From DRTC01 sp964521025 (GTDB taxonomy: Bacteria > Cloacimonadota > Cloacimonadia > Cloacimonadales > TCS61): a stretch of DNA of 64,000 bases. Positions within the stretch are counted from its first letter, which is position 1; every line of letters starts with the position of its first letter. Shown in pieces: positions 24,048 to 33,834 of this stretch. The stretch lies in the NCBI GenBank assembly GCA_964521025.1, contig CAZFPK010000007.1, positions 42,425 to 106,424 on the forward strand, in the 5' to 3' direction. The position numbers and the translations under genes are program-made. The notes beneath the pieces are model-generated. The model saw nothing but the letters and a program-made list of their open reading frames with translations, searched no databases and was not told the origin of the DNA.

Positions 24048-27000
24048 ATGGATGAAAAGCAAAAGATAAAAGAATCAAAAAATAATTGCTCTATAAACGA
24101 AGAATTGGAAAAATTACGATTAGAACTGAAAAAGGAGTTGGAAAAAAGGAAAAAAATAGAAGAAAAGCTTCTCAAATTATCTCATGCTGTTGAACAGAGT
24201 CCAAGTGCAGTTCTGGTTACAAATTTAAAAGCTGAGATAGAATATATAAATCCCAAATTTACCAAAATAACAGGTTATACTGAAAAAGAAATCATTGGCA
24301 AAAATCCCCGTATCCTCAAATCTCATTATACTTCCAGTGAAAAATATAAGGAAATCTGGAAAATCATTACGGCAGGAAAAGAATGGCAGGGAGAATTCCT
24401 GAATAAGAAAAAAAATGGGGAATTATATTGGGAATCAGCTTCCATCTCACCGATCAAAGATAAAAACGGAAAAATTATCCGCTATATAAAAATCGCTGAG
24501 GATATTACTGAAAGGAAAAGTTCGGAAACAACATTATTGGAATTAAAAAAAGCAGTTGAGACAATGCAGCTTGGAGTTACTATCATAGATATTAAAGGGA
24601 AAATTATTTATACAAATTCCGCAGAAGCAAAAATGCACGGATATTTTGTGGAGGAGTTGATCGGAAAAGATGTCGGTATTTTATCTTTACCAAAGCTGCG
24701 GAAAAAGATGACAATAGACCAAATCCAGCGCTTGAAAGGTATTTCCCGGGAAAGTGTCAATATCAGGAAAGATGGCTCCAGTTTTCCAGTAAGATTGATT
24801 TCCGATGTTGTCAGAAATAATGATGGAAAACCAATCGCAGTTGTTACGACTTGTGAAGATATAACCGAATGGAAAGGAAAAGAAAAAGCTTTAAGTGAAC
24901 TCAAGAAAGCAGTTGAAACCATGCGGTTAGGTGTTACCATAACCGATATAGATGGAAAAATAATCTACACAAATTCTGCTGATGCTTTTATGCATGGTTA
25001 CTCCACAGAAGAATTAATAGGAAAAGATATCGGGATTTTTGCTACCACAAAGCAGCGAAAACCGATGACTTTCCACCAAATCGTTAAACTAAAAGGATTA
25101 GTCAGGGAAAGTATAAATGTACGCAAAGACGGATCTATATTTCCTGTCAGACTAATGTCTGATGTTGTAAAAAATACAAAAAATGAACCAATTGCGATTG
25201 TTACTACCTGTGAAGACATTACAGAGAGAAAAAAAGCAGAAGAAGAGGTAATTCGACTCGCAGCCATTGTAGAATCATCCGACGATGCGATTATCGGAAT
25301 AACTCTGGAAGGTTATATCATTAGTTGGAATCTGGGAGCGAAGAATATTTTTGGATATTCAGCCGAAGAGATCAAGGGTAATCCTTATACGATGCTGATT
25401 CCTTCTGAAAATAATGCTGAAATCAAAAAATTACTCGAGAAAATAAAAAAGGGCAAACATGTTGAAAATTACGAAACAAAATTTATTAAAAAGGATAGGA
25501 AAGAAATTTATGTCTCTTTGACAATTTCTCCAATCAAAGATTCAACTGAAAAAATAATCGGGATTTCCACGATCTCGCGGGATATTACAGAAAGAAAATT
25601 GATGGAAGATGCTCTCCAACATTCTGAAGATCAATTAAGGACAATTTTTGCTGGAGTAAATGATGGAATTGCAGTTCTGGATAAGTCGGCTAAAGTTATT
25701 AAGGTTAATGAAGCTCTTCTGAAAATGGGCGGATATGATGAAGATGAAATCGTCGGGAAACGACTGAAAGCATTTACTACGATCTTTCCACCTAAAAGCA
25801 TGACAAAAATTTTACTCGCTTTCGGTAGTCTGATCATGGGAAAACAAGTACAGGCTTATGAAGTTAAAGCAAATACAAAAAGCGGAGATAAAATCGATAT
25901 TGAAATAAACAGTTCCGTGATGAGAAAAGGGAGAAAGATCATTGGAATTGTTGCTGTTCTCAGGAACATTACAGAGCGGAAAAAAGTAAGTGAAAGACTT
26001 CGATTAGCAAAAGAACATGCCGAACTTCTCAATCGAGTTGTCCCCAGTGCTATTTTTACGGTTGATACAGAAAAAAAGATAACAAGCTGGAATGATAAAG
26101 CGGCGGAAATTACAGGTTATTCCGCAAATGAAGTTTTAGGAAAAGAATGCATTTTATTTGCAAAAGCTCCTTGCGATGTCGGATGCAGATTATATGATAA
26201 AGGAATTGAAAAACCGATAAATTGCAAAGAATGTACAATCAATACAAAAGAAGGAAAATCTCGTGTAATCCTGAAGAATGCTGATATCCTGAAAGATAAT
26301 ACCGGAAATATTATAGGAGGAATTGAAAGTTTTGAGGATATTACAGGTCGGATAAAGGCTGAAACAGCCTTAAAAAAGAGTGAAGAAAAATTCAGAACTC
26401 TAACCGAGAATGTAAGAGTTGGTGTTTATCGAAATACTCCCGGAGTAAAAGGTAAGTTCATTGAGGTAAACCCCGCTATTATCGAAATGTTCGGCTATAA
26501 TGATAAAGAAGAATTTATGAAAGAATCGGTTTCTAACTTATATCAGAAACCGTCTTTAAGAGAGAGATTCAGCCAGGAGATGCTGGAAAAGGGCTATATT
26601 AGAGACGAAGAAATATTGAGAAGAAAAGATGGTTCGACATTTATCGGGTTGGTAACTGCCAGTGCTGTAAAAAATGAATTTGGGAAAGTACAATATTTTG
26701 ACGGTATAATTGAGGATATAACTAAACAGAAAGAAGCCGAAATTGCATTAAGGGAAAGTGAAGAAAAATATAGATCTATTTTTGAATTATCTCCTGAAGC
26801 GATCGTTTTAACTGATAATAAAGGTAAAATTCTGGATACAAATGGCAGAATTTTCGACTGGCTTGGTTATAAACCGGAAGATGTTATTGGTAAAAACATT
26901 TTATTCCTGCATTTCATTACTCATAAGAGCAGAGAGATCATGGTGCAAAAATTCCATGAAAGGATGGCAGGAAAAGAAGTATTCTCATATGAACTGGATT

Positions 27001-27830
27001 TTATTGCTAAAAACGGAGATAAACATATCGGTAATATTTTAGCCGCTCCTTTAAGGGATGATAATGGAAAAATCATCGGAGATATTATCGTCATTCCTGA
27101 CATAACTGAAAGAAAAAAGGCAGAAGAGCATAAAGCCAAGTTATATGAAGAAATAGAAAGCATTAACCAGGAATTGAAAGATTTTGCTTATGTTGTTTCC
27201 CACGACCTGAAAGCTCCGCTTCGGGCAATCAATTCTCTTGCCAACTGGATTTCAGAAGATTATTCTGAGGTTATCGATAAAGCCGGGCGAGAACAATTAA
27301 AATTAATGATCCAGAGAGTAAATAGAATGCGGGATTTGATCAATGGAATTCTGCAATATTCCCGCGTGGGTCGTATCAGGGAAGAAAAAGTGGAAGTTAT
27401 CCTTTCTGATCTTGTCCCGGAAATTGTCGATCTCATCTCTCCGCCGGCAAATATTAAAATCAAAATCGATAATGAACTACCGACAATTATATTTGAGAAA
27501 ACACGCATTACTCAGGTTTTTCAGAATTTATTGAGTAATGCTGTCAAATATATGGATAAAACTCAAGGATTGATTAATATCGGTTGTTCCGATGAAATAA
27601 AATACTGGAAATTTTATGTTAAAGATAATGGTCCGGGAATCGAGGAAAAATTTTATGATACCATCTTCAGGATTTTCCAGACATTGCAACCCAAAGATAA
27701 ATATGAAAGCACCGGGATCGGTCTGACAATGATCAAAAAAATTATTGAAATGAATAAAGGTAAGATCTGGGTAAAATCCGAACTCGGGAAAGGAAGCACC
27801 TTCTTTTTTACTTTACCGAAAGAGGATTGA
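24048..27830 (+). CDS. Multi-PAS sensor histidine kinase
   Basis: 1260 aa, no membrane segment: a cytoplasmic sensor. An N-terminal coiled coil (10-45) leads into eight PAS domains at about 45-155, 160-280, 281-400, 401-522, 523-650, 650-775, 776-900 and 901-1025, each closing with a (D)ITERK-type linker. PAS2 and PAS3 are near-copies (ELKKAVETMQLGVTIIDI versus ELKKAVETMRLGVTITDI), showing internal duplication. PAS6 carries four spaced Cys (KAPCDVGCRLYDKG, INCKECTINT), possibly a metal or redox site. The kinase core has an H-box SHDLKAPLRAINSLANW, N-box NLLSNAVKYM, G1 DNGPGIEE, FRIFQTL and G2 GIGLTMIKKIIE. The partner regulator is not adjacent; 15562 or 33835 are candidates. Confidence 0.95.
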   Translation: MDEKQKIKESKNNCSINEELEKLRLELKKELEKRKKIEEKLLKLSHAVEQSPSAVLVTNLKAEIEYINPKFTKITGYTEKEIIGKNPRILKSHYTSSEKYKEIWKIITAGKEWQGEFLNKKKNGELYWESASISPIKDKNGKIIRYIKIAEDITERKSSETTLLELKKAVETMQLGVTIIDIKGKIIYTNSAEAKMHGYFVEELIGKDVGILSLPKLRKKMTIDQIQRLKGISRESVNIRKDGSSFPVRLISDVVRNNDGKPIAVVTTCEDITEWKGKEKALSELKKAVETMRLGVTITDIDGKIIYTNSADAFMHGYSTEELIGKDIGIFATTKQRKPMTFHQIVKLKGLVRESINVRKDGSIFPVRLMSDVVKNTKNEPIAIVTTCEDITERKKAEEEVIRLAAIVESSDDAIIGITLEGYIISWNLGAKNIFGYSAEEIKGNPYTMLIPSENNAEIKKLLEKIKKGKHVENYETKFIKKDRKEIYVSLTISPIKDSTEKIIGISTISRDITERKLMEDALQHSEDQLRTIFAGVNDGIAVLDKSAKVIKVNEALLKMGGYDEDEIVGKRLKAFTTIFPPKSMTKILLAFGSLIMGKQVQAYEVKANTKSGDKIDIEINSSVMRKGRKIIGIVAVLRNITERKKVSERLRLAKEHAELLNRVVPSAIFTVDTEKKITSWNDKAAEITGYSANEVLGKECILFAKAPCDVGCRLYDKGIEKPINCKECTINTKEGKSRVILKNADILKDNTGNIIGGIESFEDITGRIKAETALKKSEEKFRTLTENVRVGVYRNTPGVKGKFIEVNPAIIEMFGYNDKEEFMKESVSNLYQKPSLRERFSQEMLEKGYIRDEEILRRKDGSTFIGLVTASAVKNEFGKVQYFDGIIEDITKQKEAEIALRESEEKYRSIFELSPEAIVLTDNKGKILDTNGRIFDWLGYKPEDVIGKNILFLHFITHKSREIMVQKFHERMAGKEVFSYELDFIAKNGDKHIGNILAAPLRDDNGKIIGDIIVIPDITERKKAEEHKAKLYEEIESINQELKDFAYVVSHDLKAPLRAINSLANWISEDYSEVIDKAGREQLKLMIQRVNRMRDLINGILQYSRVGRIREEKVEVILSDLVPEIVDLISPPANIKIKIDNELPTIIFEKTRITQVFQNLLSNAVKYMDKTQGLINIGCSDEIKYWKFYVKDNGPGIEEKFYDTIFRIFQTLQPKDKYESTGIGLTMIKKIIEMNKGKIWVKSELGKGSTFFFTLPKED

Positions 27831-27975
27831 TTATTATTCATGGATGAAATAAAATAGACAATTACTGTTGTTTCTAATTGTTTACTAAAGATTCGTGCAA
27901 TATGACAATTGAGGTTTATAGATTCTGTGAAAAGAAATTGTTTTCTAAATGATGATGGTTAAGTAAAAAGCCAGA

Positions 27976-28087
27976 GATTGTCATTCTGAGTCCCGAGTCT
28001 TTGCTCGGGAAAGAATTTTATAACTTCTTGGTAATATTGATCTTTCGACGCAGTTTATCCTGAGCATGTCGAAGGACTCAAGATGAC
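27976..28087. repeat. Dispersed GTCATTCTG repeat
   Basis: TGTCATTCTGAGTCCCGAG at the left end, with an internal CCGAGTCTTTGCTCGG hairpin, and GACTCAAGATGACAG at the right end. Same type as 31-151. The rest of 27831-28194 holds no gene. Confidence 0.6.
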
Positions 28088-28194
28088 AGATTTCAATGAT
28101 TGTTGACTTTTAACGAGATCGTCAATGAATAGTTAGAGATTTATCAGCGGTTTACTTATCGAGCTGTTGATTAAATAAAAAAAAGGGGGATATA

Positions 28195-30120
28195 ATGTTT
28201 GGAAAAAAGCATTTACTGAAGGTCGGTTTGTTATTTTTGATTATTTTTTTTAGCAGTTGGATGCTTTTTGCTCAAGGCAAAGAAGAACTACTTTTCATGG
28301 AAATTCCCGAAGTTTTTGCATCGAGCAAAAGACTGCAACCAATAACAGAGTCTGCATCGACCATCGAAATCATTACCAATGAGGATATAAAACTATCAGG
28401 TGCAACCAACTTGGGTGATGTATTAAGATCTGTTGCTGGAATCGATGTCAGGGAATCGGATGTTGCCCAACATGTTATTGGAGTCCGCGGTTTTTGTGAT
28501 ACCGGTCATCTACTCGTTACATTAGATGGCAATAATGTCTTTATGTATCACGCCAACCATATTTTTCTTGACTGGGCTCCCGTGGATCTGGAAGAAATCG
28601 ACCATATTGAGATCATCAAAGGTCCAGGAGCTATTTTTTATGGTGGAAACGCATTTAGCGGTGTGATCAATATTATCACCAAAACTCCGCAACAATTAAA
28701 AGGAACTCAGGTCAATCTGGTCGGAGGAGACTGGGAATCTGCTCGTACCAATCTCATTCATGCCGATATTTATAAGAATTTCTCATTTATTTTATCGGGG
28801 GGTTATCGTCAGTCTCTGGAATGGGAAAATGCTGAACCAATTCTAGGTCAGGAGAATATCGAAGGGGAAAAATTCAAAGTTGGTTATCTTGCCGGGAAGG
28901 CTATTTACAATTTTACTGAGCAATCCAATTTATCATTCATGGGAAGATTTTCCGATGCCGGAAATGTTATCTCCAAGGTTTGCCAACCAAAAACAACTTT
29001 CGCTGCTCTGCGTTATGATAATCCTGACTTCTGGCTCCGTTTTTTCTATAATAATCATGAAAAAACCTTCTGGAATGATACTTTTGGAGTCAAAGACGCA
29101 AATTATGAATTTGAGATTTTCCGTTCTTTTAAATGGAGAAAAGGTATTATCTCTTTAGGCGGATTTGCTAAACAAACAGCCTGGGAAGTGGAAACGCTGA
29201 AAGATACAGACGGAGGTCCTGAAATCGGAAATCTGGAAAAACATAAAGTTAGAGATTTTGCTCTCAATATAGAGAATGAGTTTCATCTTAATGATAAATT
29301 TATTCTATTTTTGGGAGCAAGAGGTGAATACTACACTCATCTCGATTATATCGGTCTGGGCAGAGGAAGTTTTATTTATAAACCTGCTGCGAACCAGAGT
29401 CTTCGTTTAACTGTTGCCAGCGGGTATTATATTCCATCATTATTTCAACATACTAATGAAGGAACTGCCTATCCTTTTGCTGTTGGGAATTACGATCTAA
29501 AAGAAGAAAAAATTTCGTCATATGAATTGAACTACTACGGACAGTTGAGTGAGAAATTAAAATTAAATGCTGCTATTTTTTACAATAATTACAGAAATTT
29601 GATCGATAATACTCAATCCGGTCCTATGCAAAATGTTGCTGATGCAAACCAGAAAGGAGGTGAATTAGGTCTCAAGTTCTTATTTTGTGAGCAACTTTCC
29701 GGATTTGCCAATTATGCGTATCAAACCATACAGAGAGATGATTTTGGTGACCTGTCAGTTGATCCTGAGAATAAGATTAATATCGGTTTCACGGCGAAAC
29801 TAGGAAAATACACAGTGAGCTCGACTTTCCATTATGTTGACCGGTATTATGAGATCTATCTAACCTCAAATCCTGTTTTTGGTCTTATTCAGGATTGGAC
29901 TACAGGTGAAGCTATTCCCCAGAAAATAGACTCTTACACAACTACTAATGCAAGGGTTTCTTACGCACCAACCGACAAAATTGAATTAGCGATTGCAGGT
30001 TACAACATTTTTAACGACAGACACTACGAGTCAAATCCTCCAAGTGAACTCGACGGGAATTGGCATAATGGAGATCTGATCGGAAGAAAAATTTCCGCTA
30101 GTATAAGTTTCAAGTTTTAA
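28195..30120 (+). CDS. TonB-dependent outer-membrane receptor
   Basis: 641 aa behind AAAGGGGG. Signal peptide about 1-26. A TonB-box-like EIPEVFASSK is followed by the plug domain (ASTIEIITNEDIKLSGATNL, GVRGF, IEIIKGPGAIFYGGNAFSGV, INIITK) and a 22-strand-type barrel ending in aromatic Phe (ISASISFKF). It imports a scarce ligand such as a metal chelate, corrinoid or sugar using TonB energy; the ligand cannot be told. The following exported ElbB-like protein and ABC-type binding protein could belong to the same uptake unit. FCDTGHLLVTLDGNNVFMYH in the plug carries a Cys/His pair unusual for the family. Confidence 0.93.
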   Translation: MFGKKHLLKVGLLFLIIFFSSWMLFAQGKEELLFMEIPEVFASSKRLQPITESASTIEIITNEDIKLSGATNLGDVLRSVAGIDVRESDVAQHVIGVRGFCDTGHLLVTLDGNNVFMYHANHIFLDWAPVDLEEIDHIEIIKGPGAIFYGGNAFSGVINIITKTPQQLKGTQVNLVGGDWESARTNLIHADIYKNFSFILSGGYRQSLEWENAEPILGQENIEGEKFKVGYLAGKAIYNFTEQSNLSFMGRFSDAGNVISKVCQPKTTFAALRYDNPDFWLRFFYNNHEKTFWNDTFGVKDANYEFEIFRSFKWRKGIISLGGFAKQTAWEVETLKDTDGGPEIGNLEKHKVRDFALNIENEFHLNDKFILFLGARGEYYTHLDYIGLGRGSFIYKPAANQSLRLTVASGYYIPSLFQHTNEGTAYPFAVGNYDLKEEKISSYELNYYGQLSEKLKLNAAIFYNNYRNLIDNTQSGPMQNVADANQKGGELGLKFLFCEQLSGFANYAYQTIQRDDFGDLSVDPENKINIGFTAKLGKYTVSSTFHYVDRYYEIYLTSNPVFGLIQDWTTGEAIPQKIDSYTTTNARVSYAPTDKIELAIAGYNIFNDRHYESNPPSELDGNWHNGDLIGRKISASISFKF

Positions 30121-30179
30121 ATGAAAAATCAGCAATTTTATAAGAACTGAAAAAAATTCGTATTACAAGGAGGAGGATT

Positions 30180-30938
30180 TTGAGAAAAATAACCAGAATG
30201 ATTTCTTTACTTTCTCTATTTTTTTTATTATTTATTAAACCAATACAATTAGGAGGAGAAGTGAAAAACTACGAAAAAATAAGGGTAGGAGTTATCCTTG
30301 CAGGATGTGGAGTTTTAGATGGAAGCGAGATTCATGAAGCAACATTAACTTTGCTTTACTTGGATCAAGAAAAAACAGAGACCATAATTATGGCTCCGGA
30401 TATAGAGCAGATGCATGTAATCAATCATGTTTCCCAGGAAACGGAAAAAGGTGAAAGCAGAAATGTATTGATCGAAGCAGCCAGAATTGCCAGGGGAAAT
30501 ATAAAAGATCTTTCCCTTATTAAAGCAGAGGATATAGATGCTCTGATTTTACCCGGAGGTTTTGGAGCAGCCAAGAATCTTAGTGATTTTGCTGTAGAAG
30601 GAGAAAAATTCGAGGTCAATCCGGATGTTGAAAAATTGATTTTAGATACTTATAATGCTAAAAAACCAATTGGTTTTATCTGTATTGCTCCGGTAATAGC
30701 TGCTAAAGTCCTGGGTAAATACAATCCCGAAATAACAATTGGTCATGATAAAAGTACTGCCCGGACGATTGAAAATCTGGGTGCTGTTCATATTCCTTGT
30801 AATGTCAACAATATAATAGTCGATGAGAAAAATCTGGTGGTTACAACTCCCGCTTATATGCTCGGTCCGGAAATTTCAGATGTTGCTCAGGGAATTAAAA
30901 AACTGGTGGGAAAAATAATCGAACTAGCAGCAAAATAA
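30180..30938 (+). CDS. ElbB-like DJ-1/PfpI superfamily protein with added signal peptide
   Basis: 252 aa from TTG 30180, which has an excellent AAGGAGGAGG 5 nt upstream. Residues 28-252 match the cytoplasmic enzyme ElbB of E. coli in order: VGVILAGCGVLDGSEIHEA, APDIEQMHVINH, SRNVLIEAARIARG, LPGGFGAAKNLSDFA, IGFICIAPVIAAKVL, TTPAYMLGPEISD. ElbB is linked to isoprenoid synthesis and glyoxalase-type chemistry. The nucleophile-elbow Cys in GFICIAP is present. The first ~27 residues are a hydrophobic signal-like extension. An in-frame GTG at 30261, with its own AGGAGGAGAA, would give the normal cytoplasmic form, so two products are possible. Confidence 0.85.
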   Translation: MRKITRMISLLSLFFLLFIKPIQLGGEVKNYEKIRVGVILAGCGVLDGSEIHEATLTLLYLDQEKTETIIMAPDIEQMHVINHVSQETEKGESRNVLIEAARIARGNIKDLSLIKAEDIDALILPGGFGAAKNLSDFAVEGEKFEVNPDVEKLILDTYNAKKPIGFICIAPVIAAKVLGKYNPEITIGHDKSTARTIENLGAVHIPCNVNNIIVDEKNLVVTTPAYMLGPEISDVAQGIKKLVGKIIELAAK

Positions 30939-31132
30939 TTTTTTGGAAACATCATTTATTTTGTTATCTGAAGTATGGCACAAAGGATGTAAATGACTTT
31001 TTTCATACCTTATGGGATCAAAGTTCCGGGTATTTTATAGTCGAACTTGAGTAACTTTAATATCAAATTGATTCTAATCGCAAGAGTTCAGTTTGTTAAT
31101 TTCTCTTAAAAAGAGAAAAATTCGAGGATAGA

Positions 31133-32052
31133 ATGAAAAAAATATTATTTTAATAACTACGATTATCTTGATACTGCCCGCGATTATTGTTTTTGCAGAA
31201 AAAAGAGCAGATATTCCCGTTGTTTTTCCATCTGAAGCCATGGCATATAAGAAAGCCTGGACTGGTTTTCAAACATACTTTGATAAAAATAGAGTTATTT
31301 TAAAATCCACGGAATACAATATGATGACTCAAAAATCAGAGACGATATTTACTCAAATTATAAACTCAAATCCCGATCTTGTTGTCACGATGGGAACAGA
31401 AACTTCGATTCGCGCCAGAGAGAAAATAATCAATATTCCTCTGGTATTTTCCATGGTTCTCGATCCCTTCGGGATTGGATTAAAAACAAACAATCTAACC
31501 GGAGCATCCCTGGATATTCCCATGAAAAGGCAGTTTGATAACCTGAAAGAGATAGCACCTGAAGTTAAGAAAATAGGAGTTATCTTTAATCCGCAGGAAA
31601 ATGGAAAGATTATCGCTGAAGCAAAAAAAATCGCAAATTCACTAAATCTTTTATTGATAACTTTTCCGGTAAATTCTGCCAGGGAAATTCCGAAAATCGA
31701 GAACATGGAAATCGATGCTTTATTCATGGTTCCGGATAATATTGTTTGTAAACAGGCGATCATCAGTCATATTCTTCTATCCTGCTTAAAACTTAAAATC
31801 CCTGTTATCGGGATTTCTCCGGCTTTTGCCAAAGCCGGAGCACTTTTTGCTCTATCTTGTGATTATGAAGACATTGGATATCAAACCGGTGAAATAGCAC
31901 TAACCATTTTAAACGGAGAATCTCCTGCCAATATTCCCATAACCGAACCAAGGAAAACTGATCTATATGTAAATCTGGCAGTAGCTAAAAGATTGGGAAT
32001 AGAAATTCCGGATAAAGTATTAAAAAAAGCAAAACAGGTTTTTGGTAGATGA
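31133..32052 (+). pseudogene. ABC-type substrate-binding protein (PF04392-like) with frameshifted signal peptide
   Basis: From TTG 31168 the frame encodes a 294-aa periplasmic binding protein of the ABC_sub_bind type (VVFPSEAMAYKKAWTGF, DLVVTMGTETS, TGASLDIPMKRQFDNLKEI, KIGVIFNPQENG, ALFALSCDYEDIGYQTGEIA, INGESPANIP-like ending). The expected start is ATG 31133 with GAGGA upstream. However, its A7 run (31136-31142) puts it out of frame and it stops after six codons. One extra A restores MKKNIILITTIILILPAI.. as a complete signal peptide joined to the body. This is either a sequencing or assembly error, a real mutation, or slippage-controlled expression. The rest of the gene is intact. Confidence 0.8.
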
Positions 32053-32183
32053 AATTTTAGAGTATCATAAAATTGGATTTTTTAAAAAAAATAAGAAGAG
32101 AGAGATTTCCGAGATGAACTTTGAGGATTTTACATTTTAAAATATCTCCATTTGCATCTCGGGTAAGTGTCGGATTCTCTTGA

Positions 32184-32304
32184 TTAGTGTTTATCAGAAA
32201 ACAAAGGTTTTGAGTTGTAGGGAGCTTGTGACCACGACTTGAAACCGCCCGTAATGGCTTTAGTCGGATTAAAAGTCGAAAAAAGTGTTTTACAGATAGA
32301 TTCT
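32184..32304. repeat. Structured repeat element, copy 2 (inverted relative to copy 1)
   Basis: Homologous to the reverse complement of 15335-15470. CGACTT/AAGTCG pairs perfectly here, where copy 1 has CGACTT/GGGTCG (G-U compatible), hinting at a conserved RNA helix. It lies 60 bp upstream of the HAMP kinase gene; copy 1 lies 92 bp upstream of the sigma-54 regulator but in the opposite orientation. The remainder of 32053-32363 shows no gene. Confidence 0.6.
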
Positions 32305-32363
32305 AAAAGGAATCAGGAGACTAATTACGATAAAGTAGGAAAGCAGGATTTGGGAGTTAAAAA

Positions 32364-33797
32364 GTGAAATTCGGTATTGCTGCAAAAATTAATTTTTTTA
32401 CAACGATTTTAGTTATTTTTTCAAATATTTTTCTGGGTTGGTTCTTTATCAGACATGAAACACGAGCAATAAGATTAGAACTTGATAAACGGGCTCAAAC
32501 CATTGTCAATAATCTTGCTTATAACAGCGAGTATGGCGTACTCGTCGAGGATAAAGATGTTTTAAACCGGCTTATTGCAGGTGTCATAAAAGAAAGAGAT
32601 GTTGCTTATGCGATTATTGAAAATAAGAAAGGAGAAATAATTGTTCAAGCAGGAAGGAAAAGAAGATCGCTGATCAAAGAGTATAAAGCTCAGGTTTTTG
32701 TTAAACCCCTGTTAGAGAGTCTGGATGAATTTAGCTTACCATCCGGTTCAAAACCGAAACAGGAAAAAGAGGTTATTGGAACTATCTATTTAGGCATTTC
32801 TCTATCAAACTTATATTCAAAATCAATTCAAATCCGCAGAGTTATCATTTCGATAGTAATAATAGTAATGATTATTTCAACTTTAATGCTGTTTATTGTG
32901 GTAAGATTATTTATTCACGAACCATTGAACTTGTTGATATCAGGAACGGAAAAGATCGGTAAAGGAGATCTTTCACATCGGGTGAAAATAAAATCAAAAG
33001 ACGAGATCGGGAAATTAGCTAACTCCTTCAATCTGATGACAGAAGATTTACATAAAGATATAACAGAAAGAGAATTAGCCCGAAAAAGGCAAGCCCATCT
33101 TCTGAAACAACTTGAATCAGCACATAAAGAACTGAAAAATTTTTCCTACATCTCGGCTCATGATCTGAAAACTCCTTTAAGGAATATCAGCACTTTAGTA
33201 AACTGGTTGGCAACAGATTACGGAGATAAATTTGACGAGGATGGAAAGGAAAAGATAAGTTTGCTGGAAAATAGAGTAAAACGAATGTATTACCTTCTTG
33301 ACGGAATTCTTCTTTATTCTGAAATTGGTATGGATAAAGCAAAAGAAGTGAGAATAGATTTGAATCAAACCATAAAAAATGTGCTTGAGAATATAAATCC
33401 TCCTGATAATATTAATATCTTTATTGAAAAGAAATTACCTGTCATTTTATTTGACAGAAAATATATTGAGATCATTTTTCATAACTTATTATCAAATGCT
33501 GTTCAATTCATAGATAAACCGAAGGGAGAAATAAATGTAACATTCACTGAGGATTCTGATTTCTGGAAATTCAGCATTACTGACAACGGGATGGGGATTA
33601 ATGAGAAATATTTTACTAAGATATTTCGCATATTTCAAACCCTGAAAGCCAGGGATGAATGCGAAAGAACCGGTATCGGACTATCCCTGGTAAAGAAAAT
33701 AGTTGAAATGAACGGTGGTTCGATCAAAGTTAGCTCTGAAGGCGGAAAAGGATCGACTTTTATGGTTTTATTGCCAAAGAAAAAAAAGAAACATTAA
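32364..33797 (+). CDS. Membrane sensor histidine kinase with HAMP domain
   Basis: 477 aa from GTG 32364 behind TTGGGAG. Two membrane segments (about 10-30 and 153-178) bracket a periplasmic sensor of ~120 residues; then HAMP (HEPLNLLISGTEKIGKGDLS; 180-235), a coiled coil, HisKA (ISAHDLKTPLRNISTLVNW) and HATPase (NLLSNAVQFI, DNGMGINEKYF, GIGLSLVKKIVE). The kinase core is clearly related to that of the 24048 protein (shared FRIFQTL and the H-box context). The next gene, a response regulator 37 bp downstream, is its probable partner. The gene ends in a Lys-rich tail. Confidence 0.93.
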   Translation: MKFGIAAKINFFTTILVIFSNIFLGWFFIRHETRAIRLELDKRAQTIVNNLAYNSEYGVLVEDKDVLNRLIAGVIKERDVAYAIIENKKGEIIVQAGRKRRSLIKEYKAQVFVKPLLESLDEFSLPSGSKPKQEKEVIGTIYLGISLSNLYSKSIQIRRVIISIVIIVMIISTLMLFIVVRLFIHEPLNLLISGTEKIGKGDLSHRVKIKSKDEIGKLANSFNLMTEDLHKDITERELARKRQAHLLKQLESAHKELKNFSYISAHDLKTPLRNISTLVNWLATDYGDKFDEDGKEKISLLENRVKRMYYLLDGILLYSEIGMDKAKEVRIDLNQTIKNVLENINPPDNINIFIEKKLPVILFDRKYIEIIFHNLLSNAVQFIDKPKGEINVTFTEDSDFWKFSITDNGMGINEKYFTKIFRIFQTLKARDECERTGIGLSLVKKIVEMNGGSIKVSSEGGKGSTFMVLLPKKKKKH

Positions 33798-33834
33798 ATA
33801 CTGTAGAAGAGACGAAAATTCATGGAGTCCGGGT

